Of a stretch of 23,646 bases of DNA, positions 8,241 to 17,655 are shown one piece after another. The first letter of the stretch is position 1, and the number at the start of each line of letters is the position of its first letter. The DNA is from Ophiothrix spiculata (taxonomy: Eukaryota > Echinodermata > Ophiuroidea > Amphilepidida > Ophiotrichidae): the NCBI GenBank assembly GCA_000969725.1, contig JXSR01S041224.1; one strand, given 5' to 3'. The notes below the pieces were generated by a model, which saw only the letters and a list, made by a program, of their open reading frames with translations, was not told the DNA's origin and searched no databases. Both the position numbers and the translations under genes were made by a program.

Positions 8241-11200
8241 TCCAAAAATCATTTACATCATGTTACATTCATGGTGATATGTTCTAATCTAAAATTCACC
8301 AACTCATCAACAGCATATTAAAGTAACTAATGACAGAAGATTTCTACCCCCTCCCCCATTTCCATTACTCATACACCAGATTCAATTAAATGTATCTCAC
8401 CAAAGTCTCAGTATTTTAAAGCTTATTCCATATTAAGCAGTCAAGATTACTTTTTGAGCCGAAATACTTAACGCGCAAAGCCAATAAATGACAAGCAAAG
8501 AGTCACTGCTTCTGGCGCTCTTAGTAAATTTTCCACAGAGAGGACAAATAGAATCTGAGAGCAAAATGAGACCAGTCAGCGAGGTTAGCGCAAGTGATGG
8601 ATTAATATAAACAATAAATAGCCTGTGGTTGCGCTCGGGAGTGAATCTACCTAGCTCATGGACACTGATACAGCTGCCCACGTCCATTTTTCCCACATTT
8701 TTATCTTAACTTATCACGCATGCGCAAAAGTTCTTTTCTACTCCCTCTACCACTATACCAGCTCTCTTAAATACACCTTTTACTTTTTGCTGTTTCACAA
8801 ATCTATACTTTTGTCAATTATAGACACACACACGATGCTATATAATATGGACATAGTGTTGAATGATATAAAATCATAATATAAGTGAATTACCTACCAG
8901 GCTGCCTGATGTATACTCTGTCTCATCATGATATTGTTCGTCATTTCGGGGTAGTGTTTCTCAACTTTTTTGTAAACTTTACCCTGGACGGGTATGTGGA
9001 TTCATTTATAGAATTATACACCGTAGGAACACTCTATCTCTCCTGACGTTAGCTAAAAACATTCTTGCAAGAAAGAAACGGTATGTATATATGAATTGTT
9101 AAGCAAATATCTAAATAACATTAATTCCACTTTAAGTAAAACGTGTTATGTTAATATAGAGCTCAAAAAGTAAACCGTCTTTTAGTAACTGCATATCACA
9201 AATGTCACAATTTTATATGCATCATTTAGGCGCCAACACGGCATGGATATTTAGATATGCTGCGTTCCAGAAATAATCAAAAATCGATTAGCAATTATAT
9301 ATTTTGTTTTAAATGAGATGCTATTTTTCATCTCAAATATTCAATGATATTTGTCAGATTAAAAATGAATAATTCTACTGTTTCTACATTTTTTTTTAAA
9401 TGAACACGTGACATGACTTTATTATGACAGTCGAGCGCAAGTGGATAAACTCTAAGTAGACAACTCAAAAAAATATAAAAGGCACTTCCGGAACGATACC
9501 ACGAAGGGTTTAAACAGATGATTAAAAAAGAGCAAAATACAATCGACATGTTTGTTAGAGGAGACAAGTTAAACGATACCAAATAATAGCCTAGAGTCAC
9601 TATGTCGCGTCTGGCCATCGCTTTTATCATGAAAACATCGAATCATTTTAATTAGAAGTAATCATGCGAACACCCAAGGTCTCGTGGCTACCGTTGTGAA
9701 TTATGTATCAGTAATTTGATTAAATTACTCCACGTTTGCTGTTAAATATATATCGAGCATTTAAAAAATTGTCAATTTCGTTTACTTAAGTGTACGTCCA
9801 ATTATATTCTTATTAGAGTAGAGGAAAATTGCGTCATTTTTGATGCCATACTTATACATTCAATGTCAATCTTCCTATTTCCTGTTTAGAGATGTTTGTT
9901 TTATATTCAATTGTCTGAGATCAATTCGCTTCATCAGAAGGAAATTAAACAAACAATATCAAAGTCCTGTCAATTGAACAATTCTTACAGTGATATAAAA
10001 TTTATAGAATGCAAAACGATTCCGATTGTTATTGCGTCAGTTTACAGCAAAACCTACGTCAGTGACAGTCGGGACTTAGTGGATATTGCTTTTCTTGTGT
10101 TGTTTTAGTAAAAAGAGGTGGATTTATTTTTTTGGTTTGAAATTGCGATGCTAGTCCGGTAAATGGCATGAGATAAAAAAGAGATTGCGAATTCAATTTA
10201 CAGTTTAAAAAATAAAAAGAAACAAATCCTTCCGGACAACCCCCGTTGGTCAACTTTTGTCAACTTAATAAAACAGTTTAAATGTCAGAATTTTCATTCA
10301 GGTTGTATAAAAACACAATATTAAAGGGATACTAATTTTTTAAAAGATGTGTCTGAACAGAAAATTTTACTTGTATTACTTTTATTAAAAACAATAAGAA
10401 CGTACCAATTAAATTCATATATACATTGTTTCCAATTGTAAACTTCTATAACCTAAGTAAATATTTTTAAAAGCATTTTAAATGTAACCTTCAATTTACG
10501 TTACATTAATTTCAATAGTTTACGTTTCATTCTTTTCTTGATTTTAATTGACCTTATAAACTGTACAGTATATCAGTTCTTGGTAAATCACAAGCGCAAT
10601 TCTAAAAATAGATAAGAATGGTAATAATCATTGGGATTTTATCCTCTTCTGGAGATAAATGAATTACTTTGCATTTTTCATAGCATTAGAAACTCATGCT
10701 ACAAATTGTTTCGTGCAATTTCGGAAAATAAAATGAATAATTTATGTATAAAGGTTAGGGAAGATACTGAAATGTAATATATAAAGCTGTTAATGCCACT
10801 TATCAACAGCCTAACATATTAATCGAATATTTAGCGTGAAATTTATGGAGTGTTATTTCAACCCGCTGACCATAGTTCAAAAGATTGTCTATGTGATAAG
10901 GCAACACTAAAAATAAGCACCGACAACCTTTCGTTGCGGAGTAGATTAATCACGCACGCCAGTATAAACACTATTCAATAGCGATCAATTGAATTCTGTT
11001 AAGAGGTGTTGTTAATGTGACTCCTTTTAAATGGAAATAATCGGAAAATAAACATAAATTCCGATGTGCTCTTATAAAAGCGTTTTATCACATTTGATAT
11101 TCTCATTGTATATGAGACCTCAGATCAAGAAATGGGTGGAATGTAACAGAGACCAGTTTCGCAATCAAAATAGAATATGAAGAACAATTCTGTTTATTTG

Positions 11201-11420
11201 TTTGATTTTGTATTTTTTTTTAAATTGTATTATTAGGGGGTGTGGGTGTGGGGTGTAACACGCATCCATGTATATTTAACATACCTAAAATTTTGAAAGC
11301 AAAAAATGCTGTAAACTGTAATTATTAATGATTTTTGAAATTTTTTGCTATTATTTAGGTTATTCTGATACAGCAATTTCAAGCTCGAAATGCGGCTAAT
11401 CGTTATTACATCGACTGTCC
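8241..11420. other. 3.2-kb stretch with no recognisable gene or repeat
   Basis: AT-rich DNA with scattered short ORFs on both strands (for example minus 8433-8696 and minus 9328-9630), none showing a domain or motif I recognise. The part 8440-8700 is somewhat richer in G and C than its surroundings. A TATAAAAG occurs at 11073-11080 and a G/T-rich run near 11236-11257. An upstream exon or promoter of the bursicon gene could lie in this stretch or nearer, but nothing in the sequence fixes it. Confidence 0.5.
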
Positions 11421-11858
11421 TATATATGACCGTCCATCCCAAACCAGCCGTAAATGCAGCCTCTTTTCATTTTCACTTTTTTTTTAATATTTGCAAAGAC
11501 CATGTTATAAGGATTTAAATGACACCTCAATGAACTTCACACGATTTCCCGAAATCAAGTTATGGTCCGTCAAAGTTTGTCACGGAGTAAAAAATATATA
11601 TAACTGAGATAAATGCGTTTAAAGATCAGTAACCCTATATTTTCTGTTGATTGACTTAAAAATATGAAGATTTATTTCATATTTCCTATCATTTTCTTGA
11701 AATGAAACTTTGTCGGTACTTTGCAGTAAGTACAAGAATTGTCAGTCTGTCAAAAAATCAATTTCGGCAAATTACGACCTTGACATGTATTTTTACCTGT
11801 AGCGCAAAATGACGTTTCTTGCATTTACAGCTCATGCGGGCTGGACAACCGCACATAC
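11421..11858. mobile_element. Uninterrupted inverted relative of the 6.2-kb foldback element
   Basis: The reverse complement aligns with 6220-7343 across its length once the two insertions there are skipped. Shared blocks include the GACCGTCCATCCCAAA end, GACAAACTTTGACGG, CTTCACACGATTTCC, AATTTCGGCAAATTACGACC and CCTGTAGCGCAAAATGA. At the point of the GC-rich hairpin it has only GGAAATATGAAATAAA, so it serves as the empty-site reference. Confidence 0.8.
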
Positions 11859-12096
11859 TAAAAATATGAGCAAGTCAAATATGTCTCAATTTCGAAATGT
11901 TCAAGTTTAAATTCATTTTGTAGAAACGGGTCTCCTGCTGTAAAGAAACAAATAAATGATCACACAAAATCTATATAATTCGTCAAGACTTACATGAACA
12001 ATAACAAATAGGAGCAAGTGACAATGTACAGGCAACAAAACAAAACCATCTTCAGTTTGAGAATAGAATGACATAATAAAGCATGTTATTTAGAAC
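11859..12096. other. AT-rich stretch, no feature seen
   Basis: No gene, RNA or repeat recognised. Confidence 0.5.
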
Positions 12097-12100
12097 TTAA

Positions 12101-12417
12101 AGGAGCTTGGTCCGATTGCCTCAACTGTTTTTCAAACTTTTTGAGATTTTGGTACCAAAATGTTGCTCATATTTTTCTCATAACCCATGTGAAATTTCAC
12201 GGCTAAGTTATGTTCAGATATATGTGAAAATGTGTCTTATTATGGTATCCATAATTAATTTACACAGTAACATATAGGCAGCTCTGAAATACAAAATTGT
12301 CCATAAAATCAAATTGGTTCGACCGATTCAGCTGAAATTTGAAACTTAACTTTCTTGGGTGGTCTTCTTTCATATGACATTGAAAACCCAAATTTTGAAA
12401 AATCGGACCAAGCTCCT
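12101..12417. mobile_element. TTAA-flanked foldback element, 317 bp
   Basis: Perfect 17-base terminal inverted repeats AGGAGCTTGGTCCGATT (12101-12117 and inverse 12401-12417), flanked by TTAA at 12097-12100 and 12418-12421. A TTAA target suggests a piggyBac-like non-autonomous element. The minus-strand ORF over it has no domain. Its left part (about 12152-12214) resembles 21863-21925, sharing ATTTTTCTCATAAC and AAATTTCACG. Confidence 0.85.
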
Positions 12418-12421
12418 TTAA

Positions 12422-12990
12422 AATAAATATTGATATCAAATTGCTACCTTTACAATGTGATAGAAGATTTACACACTGTTTTGTAATTATGATTATTATG
12501 TATTTCATACATGTACATTATTGTTTATTCATTTATAGTTTCAATATCAACCAGATTAAGCGTGATGACATTAAAACATACACTTGGTGGTTTTATCCTT
12601 CTCAAGGACATCCAGACATCTTGTTCTTCACTCAGATCTCCTTTATTGTTTTAATCGAATTATGTACCATTGGGCAGTTTGCAAATTGAGCACTAACAAA
12701 TTCACAAATCGTCCTTAACAACCATCAGAGCATTTTTTTGAATGAGAGTTTTTGAAATCCCCCGAGATGCATCGATCTTTAACTATTAGTATCAATGTTT
12801 TGAGTGATTCACTTTATATATAGTACAATTAATGACAAGCTGGAGAATATATTATTTTACAAGATATGCTTACACATATAAATATGAATTTAATATTTTC
12901 ATGACCTTTTCATGCAGATGGTTTGCAATATTTAGGAGCATATTTAAATAGTTGTCGAAAGTATTTATGCATTTACGCTTATCGCTTAAA
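12422..12990. other. AT-rich stretch upstream of the A-B-A rearrangement
   Basis: An open frame 12441-12689 is present but shows no domain, and no splice or start signal supports it. No repeat recognised. Confidence 0.45.
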
Positions 12991-13050
12991 TAACATCCCT
13001 ATCATTATTTGAAGTTAAATAGACAACAAAAAGAGATGAAATTTTCGTAA
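12991..13050 (+). repeat. Direct repeat A, first copy
   Basis: Sixty bases identical to 13129-13188 except one position (T at 13016, C at 13154). It runs directly into the duplicated signal-peptide segment B1, overlapping it by the two bases AA. No homology to known elements was recognised. Confidence 0.85.
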
Positions 13051-13127
13051 TGATCTCGACATTACAACAAGTTTCAGCCTTACGGCTTACAAGAAACTTC
13101 TATATCATTACAGCAATTTTACTAATA
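13049..13127 (+). pseudogene. Duplicated signal-peptide segment of bursicon (copy B1), 36-codon ORF
   Basis: These 79 bases match 13515-13593 at 78 of 79 positions; the only difference is G at 13071 versus T at 13537, giving Val instead of Phe at codon 8. It keeps the ATG (13050) with G at -3 and the whole hydrophobic stretch to codon 26. The frame then continues into the adjacent A2 repeat for 10 more codons and stops at TAG 13158-13160. It therefore encodes a signal-peptide-like 36-residue product with no cystine knot. It could be a non-functional duplicate, a decoy upstream ORF, or part of an alternative first exon. Near identity means the copying is recent or an assembly effect. Confidence 0.75.
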
Positions 13128-13128
13128 T

Positions 13129-13188
13129 TAACATCCCTATCATTATTTGAAGTCAAATAGACAACAAAAAGAGATGAAATTTTCGTAA
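13129..13188 (+). repeat. Direct repeat A, second copy
   Basis: Second copy of the 60-base repeat, offset 138 bases from the first, with B1 between the two. It supplies the last codons and the TAG stop of the B1 ORF. The order across the locus is A1-B1-A2, then about 325 bases, then B2 (the real gene). Confidence 0.85.
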
Positions 13189-13371
13189 TTGTGTAAACTT
13201 TCCAAATTGCATTTCGTGCTTCTATGTTTTTAGTTTGTTTGTTTGTTTTGTGTGTGTGTGCTTCTTTGTTTTTAAACTTTGGACGTATTCATTAAACACT
13301 GTCAAGTTTTTGTATGTAACGATACCTATAAATTTCACAATTTTCAAAAGTCCAGCGTTAATTATTATTAC

Positions 13372-13394
13372 TGTTATTTGCTTCTGTTCTGCAG
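13372..13394 (+). promoter_or_regulatory. Candidate 3' splice site (polypyrimidine tract plus CAG)
   Basis: A pyrimidine-rich run ending in TTCTGTTCTGCAG precedes the abrupt shift to GC-richer sequence at 13395. It fits a spliceosomal acceptor well. If used, the bursicon coding exon would begin at 13395 with about 121 bases before the ATG. No matching donor could be assigned upstream. Confidence 0.45.
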
Positions 13395-13512
13395 GCCTTG
13401 GATTGACGCTTTGGAGAAACTCAACCTTCTGGTTACTGGTCGACGGAAGTGGATTGGGGCTACTTGCCAGCCAAACGTCGAAGCGACAGAACAGTGTCGT
13501 GACTTCAACTAA
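13395..13512 (+). other. Putative upstream exon segment: open, GC-richer reading frame ending 3 bases before the bursicon ATG
   Basis: After a strong acceptor-like site, a frame runs open for 38 codons to a TAA at 13510-13512. It is in the same frame as the bursicon start, with one codon (GCA) between stop and ATG. The first base completes a split codon if the frame is used. The peptide reads PWIDALEKLNLLV, then GRRKWIGATCQPN, then ending QCRDFN. I do not recognise it. By hand count about 60 of 115 bases are G or C, clearly richer than the AT-rich surroundings. It may be 5' untranslated sequence of the bursicon mRNA carrying an upstream ORF, the last coding exon of another gene, or a relic of foreign sequence. 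The open frame also extends upstream of the acceptor to an ATG at 13279, but that part is AT-rich and looks intronic. Confidence 0.4.
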
Positions 13513-13515
13513 GCA

Positions 13516-13923
13516 ATGATCTCGACATTACAACAATTTTCAGCCTTACGGCTTACAAGAAACTTCTATATCATTACAGCAATTTTACTAATAATGTTTG
13601 CAGTTCAAATAACTTGTAGATGTCAAAGAAAGCCATTGCGGCATCGAATCTCATATCCAAACTGTGAAGAAAGAGTTATTCCATCATTTGGGTGCCGTGG
13701 TTCGTGTACTTCATATTCAAGAATATCACCTACAGACATTAATGTAATGGAAAGACATTGTCAATGTTGCCAGGAAAGCGCACATGAAACATATAGATTA
13801 AAACTTACTTGTGCAAATGGATATCGCTTCGTACGAACAAGGATTCCAACTGAATGTTTGTGCCGTCCATGCAATATTATAGCTGATGTTCCAGATAGAA
13901 TAAGACTTGAGGATCTCAATTGA
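13516..13923 (+). CDS. burs: Bursicon alpha-subunit-like secreted cystine-knot hormone
   Basis: A 135-residue protein, complete from ATG to TGA in one exon. Residues 1-17 are a basic/polar N-region and about 18-33 are a strongly hydrophobic stretch, read as a signal peptide with cleavage near residues 34-36. The rest is one cystine-knot domain with Cys at 36, 50, 60, 64, 82, 84, 85, 99, 114, 116 and 119, the 11-Cys spacing of bursicon alpha. Visible hallmarks are IPSFGCRGSC (the CxGxC ring), MERxCxCCQES and PTECLCRPC. Known of the family: the alpha subunit pairs with bursicon beta and acts on an LGR2/rickets-type GPCR; in insects it controls cuticle tanning and wing expansion. Its role in this organism is unknown. 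No N-glycosylation sequon is seen. The start has G at -3 and lies three bases after an in-frame TAA, so it cannot extend upstream within this exon. The beta subunit lacks CCQES and CRPC, so alpha is the better call. Confidence 0.9.
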   Translation: MISTLQQFSALRLTRNFYIITAILLIMFAVQITCRCQRKPLRHRISYPNCEERVIPSFGCRGSCTSYSRISPTDINVMERHCQCCQESAHETYRLKLTCANGYRFVRTRIPTECLCRPCNIIADVPDRIRLEDLN

Positions 13924-14500
13924 TGAACACTTTTCCATTCGTAGCATTCGCTACTTTCTACACAAACTGAGCGTCTGGGATGTCCTCAATTCTTGGAGAA
14001 TATATACCGAGAAGTGGTTCCTAAACGTAAAAATGAAAACACTTTAAAATATTGAAACAAAAATGAATGCGTTTACATAAAGCTCTTTTTAAGTCTTACA
14101 AACAATACTGACAGTATAATATTACGTTTTCTAGCAGCGCCCCAGATTATGAAAATGGTCCTTTTAATTCAATAAATGCTTAAACCATGATCGTAATGTA
14201 AGTACATATATATACATGTACATGTATTTAGTACAAAATTTTATTTTCATATTTTGATTATTATTTACGTAAGATTGAATTACACAAAAAAGTGAAAATG
14301 ATGTAAATTTATATATGGTGTGTGTATGTATATATTATCTATGTACATATTATCTGCAAAGACACATATCGATTTATATTTCTTCTGTAAATATTTTAAG
14401 GAACACACACCTTTTTATTTCACTGTAATTTATTTGAATTTTGATGTTTCTGCTACGATTGTTGTATATGTCTTCCTTCAATAAAATTGTCTCCACTGAT
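13924..14500 (+). other. Probable 3' untranslated region of the bursicon gene
   Basis: AT-rich non-coding sequence following the TGA, with no further open frame in line with the gene. Two AATAAA hexamers are present, at 14171-14176 and 14480-14485. The second lies in TTCAATAAAATTG and would place the 3' end near 14500. The next foldback element begins at about 14619, just beyond. The extent is inferred from the hexamers only. Confidence 0.4.
14480..14485 (+). terminator. Candidate poly(A) signal AATAAA (distal)
   Basis: Canonical hexamer about 557 bases after the bursicon stop codon. A proximal alternative occurs at 14171-14176. Either could define the mRNA end. In such AT-rich DNA a single hexamer is weak evidence. 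Confidence 0.35.
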
Positions 14501-14618
14501 CCACATAATTAATTTCTAAAGTGCAAATTCAATAAGAATCTTATTTAAAGTAAATGATGTTAGAAACTGCTTATACACACAAATGCCTAAGTAGGAATAG
14601 AATGTAATTAAAGGACTA

Positions 14619-15062
14619 GGGGCTGTATTCATAAACCACACTTAAGTGTAACTTTTTTAGTTGTTTCCCTGCTAAATTTTAAGACAAATTCTATAGACTT
14701 ACATTTAATTGAACAAATATTGGGAATCCCTTAACTCTTGCAAATCTTAAGAGCAACTTTTTAAGGGGACCTTGGAGCACCCTTAGATGTTGTCATATTT
14801 TACATGATTTGCCTTTTTATAGAAGAAAATCATCAAGTGTGACTTACGAACGTCAGTTTAATACTTATTAATTCTTACAAATTATAGTTATATATTATAT
14901 ATAAAGTTACAGTTAAAAAGAACGAAAATAACTTAATGCACTTAAGCAAAATTAAGGGAATGACTAAAGTGTAAGTGCAACACTTAAGTTTAAGTGCTTC
15001 AATTTACACATAAGTGTAAAAATTGCAGTTACGTTTAAGGGGGTTTTATGAATGCGGACCCG
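14619..15062. mobile_element. Foldback (MITE-like) element, ATTCATAAA family
   Basis: Ends GGGGCTGTATTCATAAACC and the inverse of GGTTTTATGAATGCGGACCC are imperfect inverted repeats. They are followed inwards by CTTAA and GTAACT on both sides. The interior has several CACTTAAG-type motifs and no ORF. It lies just downstream of the probable bursicon 3' end. Confidence 0.7.
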
Positions 15063-15116
15063 ATACTTCGACTTAAAAAAATTCTTAAATATATGAAAAG
15101 CCTAATTTGAGTGATA

Positions 15117-15377
15117 ATATGTGATGGCTCACTCCGAAAGGGGCGACTTTGAAGATGATATCAATTTTAATTTTTGTCATTTCATCTTTTGCAGCATTGT
15201 TGAAGCTTTAAAATGACACCTTACTTATAGAAAATGACCAAGGCGATCAAATTTTTCAACAAAAAAATCTGCTGCAAATTCTTATTATTTTATTTATTTT
15301 TGCTGCCTATTTTTACCTGTGTATTGAAAAAGTTTTCTGTCGCAAAGTCCCCCTTTTCAAGATAAGTCATCACATGT
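15117..15377. mobile_element. Foldback (MITE-like) element, TATGTGATGGCTCAC family, copy 1
   Basis: Ends ATATGTGATGGCTCACTCCG and the inverse of AAGATAAGTCATCACATG pair as inverted repeats. A second copy in the same orientation is at 19901-20145. They share GATGATATCA, TTTCATCT, AAGGCGATCAAATTTT and CTGCCTATTT. No coding capacity. Confidence 0.75.
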
Positions 15378-15828
15378 TTTGCAATTGCCAAGTAGATTAT
15401 TCTTGTTTAATACCAAACTGTGCACTATTTCAAACACAAGGTGAAATTATTACAACAAAAATGATGAGAAGATATCAAAAGTGATGCCTTTTTTCTTAGA
15501 TTTTCTTCTAGGAGTAAAGTTGTCTCAACCTGTTTCGATGAGAGCATAATGAGAATGTCAATAGACCACTTTCGTATGTCCCATAATAATTGAAAGTACT
15601 GCAAATATGGGCATTTCTGCGCGAACAACCAACTATTAAGTTATGCGCAGATGACGTGGTGCGCAAAACGTATTGATATGGTCAATTGCGCCAAAGTTCC
15701 CGGATATACGGTACTTTCGGCGTGAATAGGAAAATAGTCTATTACAATGACAAGTGACTACATTGAACCTTGATATGAGTAACATTTATGTTCTTTTCTT
15801 ATGGGAATATCACAAGAAAACATAAGGG
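15378..15828. other. AT-rich stretch with a weak inverted-repeat pair
   Basis: AATAGACCACTTTCGTAT (about 15559-15577) is weakly inverted at about 15724-15745 (inverse AATAGACTATTTTCCTAT). This may be an eroded small foldback element. The interior includes GC-richer ATGCGCAGATGACGTGGTGC. No gene seen. Confidence 0.35.
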
Positions 15829-15829
15829 G

Positions 15830-16215
15830 TAGATATACTTCGTCATTTTCATTCAGAATTGTTCTCATGGTGATTGTTTTTTAAGAATGGAGTAAACTGT
15901 TAATTCTGAATGAGAATTTTCATTCTAAATTTTCACATTATGGAGAATGTAATAAATGGAGACCTATTTTCACCCCATTTTCAAGTGCTTACTGATGGGT
16001 AGTATAATGTTTGATATTGATTCTACGGCCTAGATCTATTCATGGTAAGCTAATCTCTTCTTGCAATGATGGTTATGATTTATACAATGGTGAAATTGTA
16101 CATGGGAAAATGTTCATTCAGAATGAAAGTTTACACCATTCTTAAAAACCAATCACCATGAGAAAAATTATGAATGAAAATGTCTACAAACTACAAAAAT
16201 GACGAAGTATATCTA
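15830..16215. mobile_element. Foldback (MITE-like) element, TAGATATACTTCGTCATTTT family
   Basis: Arms about 15830-15905 and 16110-16215 are inverted copies. They share TAGATATACTTCGTCATTTT, CTCATGGTGATTG and TTTTTAAGAATGG. The right arm carries a dozen extra bases (TGTAGTTTGTAG on the complementary strand). No ORF and no clear target duplication beyond TA. Confidence 0.75.
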
Positions 16216-16253
16216 CTGCTTTAGCCATGTAGACACATATGTTCTGCCATTAA

Positions 16254-16637
16254 AGCAATACTATGAGATTTTGATTGAGTAAAACAGCCTAAAATGAAGA
16301 GATGTGACTATATAAAAGCGTTTTTGAGTGTATTTTGTCGAAAACTTGTTTTGCTACAATTACAAATATGCTTTCCTATACTAATGCAAGTAGAATTAAA
16401 TTCGGGATCCCGAATTTGTTTCAACAAATGTCCATAACAGAAAAAGTAAGCATATTTAAACCAAACTGTTTTGAGAGTATTAACTATTATGTACTAAAAG
16501 CAAACTCAATAACCTAAAAAATAAAAAAAGTCATGGGTAACGTTCATTTAAACACTTTATTTTTCATTTTAACACTTTATAGTATTGCTTTTATATTACA
16601 CGTTATATTTTTCATTTTAACACTGTATAGTATTGCT
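16254..16637. mobile_element. TTAA-flanked element with AGCAATACTAT ends, 384 bp
   Basis: Terminal inverted repeats AGCAATACTAT (16254-16264 and inverse 16627-16637), flanked by TTAA at 16250-16253 and 16638-16641. The right end is tandemly duplicated: ATAGTATTGCT also occurs at 16579-16589, with the preceding TTTTTCATTTTAACACT repeated too. A TTAA target suggests a piggyBac-type non-autonomous element. The ORF at 16335-16517 has no domain. Confidence 0.7.
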
Positions 16638-16641
16638 TTAA

Positions 16642-17330
16642 GAATCGGTGATCAATTATTACTTTTAAGTTGAATGGTCGCACGAATGATCACACGACGG
16701 AGCTTGTAGTGCTAAAGAGAGTTGTTTGGTTGTCCTCCACAATTTTTTCTGAGTTGGAGCGGGCGGGAGGAAAAACTTTTTGTTATTTTTGAAATGTGCA
16801 TACTTGGCAGTGTACAAGGTAAAAGTTATAGATATGTAAATTTGGATGTTTACCTACCAGCATTCGACATAAAGGCTTATCCGTTGTCCGAGACAACCTA
16901 GAAATGCATCGACAAGCTACTTGAATGTTCCAATTGCCTGCTGGACAACATCAAAATTATTAGTCCGAACCTCTTAACAAGCTATATATATGCACACATA
17001 AAAATTACACAATTTGCTCTTCAAGCTGTAATAGAACTTGCAAAATATGACAAAGTATGGGACTCCAAAAACTCCCGATTAAGTTGCTAAAATTACGGAC
17101 AAGTCGAACATTTGAGGACAACATCAAGCACTTGCAAGGTTGTCTTTGTTTAAGTCGAACCCTGTTACCTATTATTCCACTTCGTTCGTGTTTTAAACCT
17201 GATTAGAAGTGATAAAAGGTCATTTTTTACTACATTGGAACACCAAATTTTTGAACAACAAAAAATTCATATATTTGGCTCGGTATCCTTTTGTACAGCA
17301 AACATATTTATTCGCCATTTTCAAAATTAA
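16642..17330. other. No gene seen; holds one member of a GCGGGCGGG repeat pair
   Basis: TTGTTTGGTTGTC followed by CAATTTTTTCTGAG and GCGGGCGGG at about 16720-16772 resembles 22532-22580. Scattered GTCGAAC and GGACAAC motifs lie between 16860 and 17160. No coding frame recognised. Confidence 0.45.
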
Positions 17331-17655
17331 GGTCATATGGGAGTCCAACATTGCAAACGTCTCCGATTTTGTTCAGAATGGTCTCAAACTATTCGTCTTG
17401 CAAAACTGTCTGCACAAAGTAATAGTTTAAAGTGCATCAGATCAGTTGTTGTTATGGTTACAGGTCAAGGAAAACTTTGTGCTACAGGCACCAATGCAAT
17501 GGTAAATATGGACTTAGTTTTTTCCTGCTACCATGGCAACAATTGACCTGACACACTTCAAACTATCACTTTGTGTAGAAACGTTTGCAAGAGGAACAGC
17601 TTGAGACCAGTTTGAACAAAATCTGAGACTTTTGAAATTTTGGACTCCCATAAGG
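17331..17655. mobile_element. Long palindromic (foldback) element
   Basis: Left arm about 17331-17480 and right arm about 17515-17655 are inverted copies with roughly 80 percent match by eye. Both start with ATGGGAGTCCAA and share TCAGATTTTGTTCA / TCCGATTTTGTTCA, GGTCTCAA, CTTGCAAA and CACAAAGT.ATAGTTT. The spacer is only about 35 bases. ORFs on opposite strands over the arms are mirror translations of each other. No transposase. Confidence 0.75.

Noticed and set aside
8433-8696. 87-codon minus-strand ORF in a slightly GC-richer patch
   Set aside because: No motif recognised; kept only as part of the unassigned stretch.
9328-9630. 100-codon minus-strand ORF
   Set aside because: It has hydrophobic stretches, but AT-rich codons, no homology recognised and no splice or start context; probably chance.
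11073-11080. TATAAAAG as a bursicon promoter
   Set aside because: It is about 2.4 kb upstream with no linked exon or initiator. The same TATAAAAGCG string occurs near 16311 inside a mobile element.
13510-13518. Stop-codon readthrough fusing the upstream ORF to bursicon
   Set aside because: The TAA lacks a known readthrough context, and fusion would bury the signal peptide internally.
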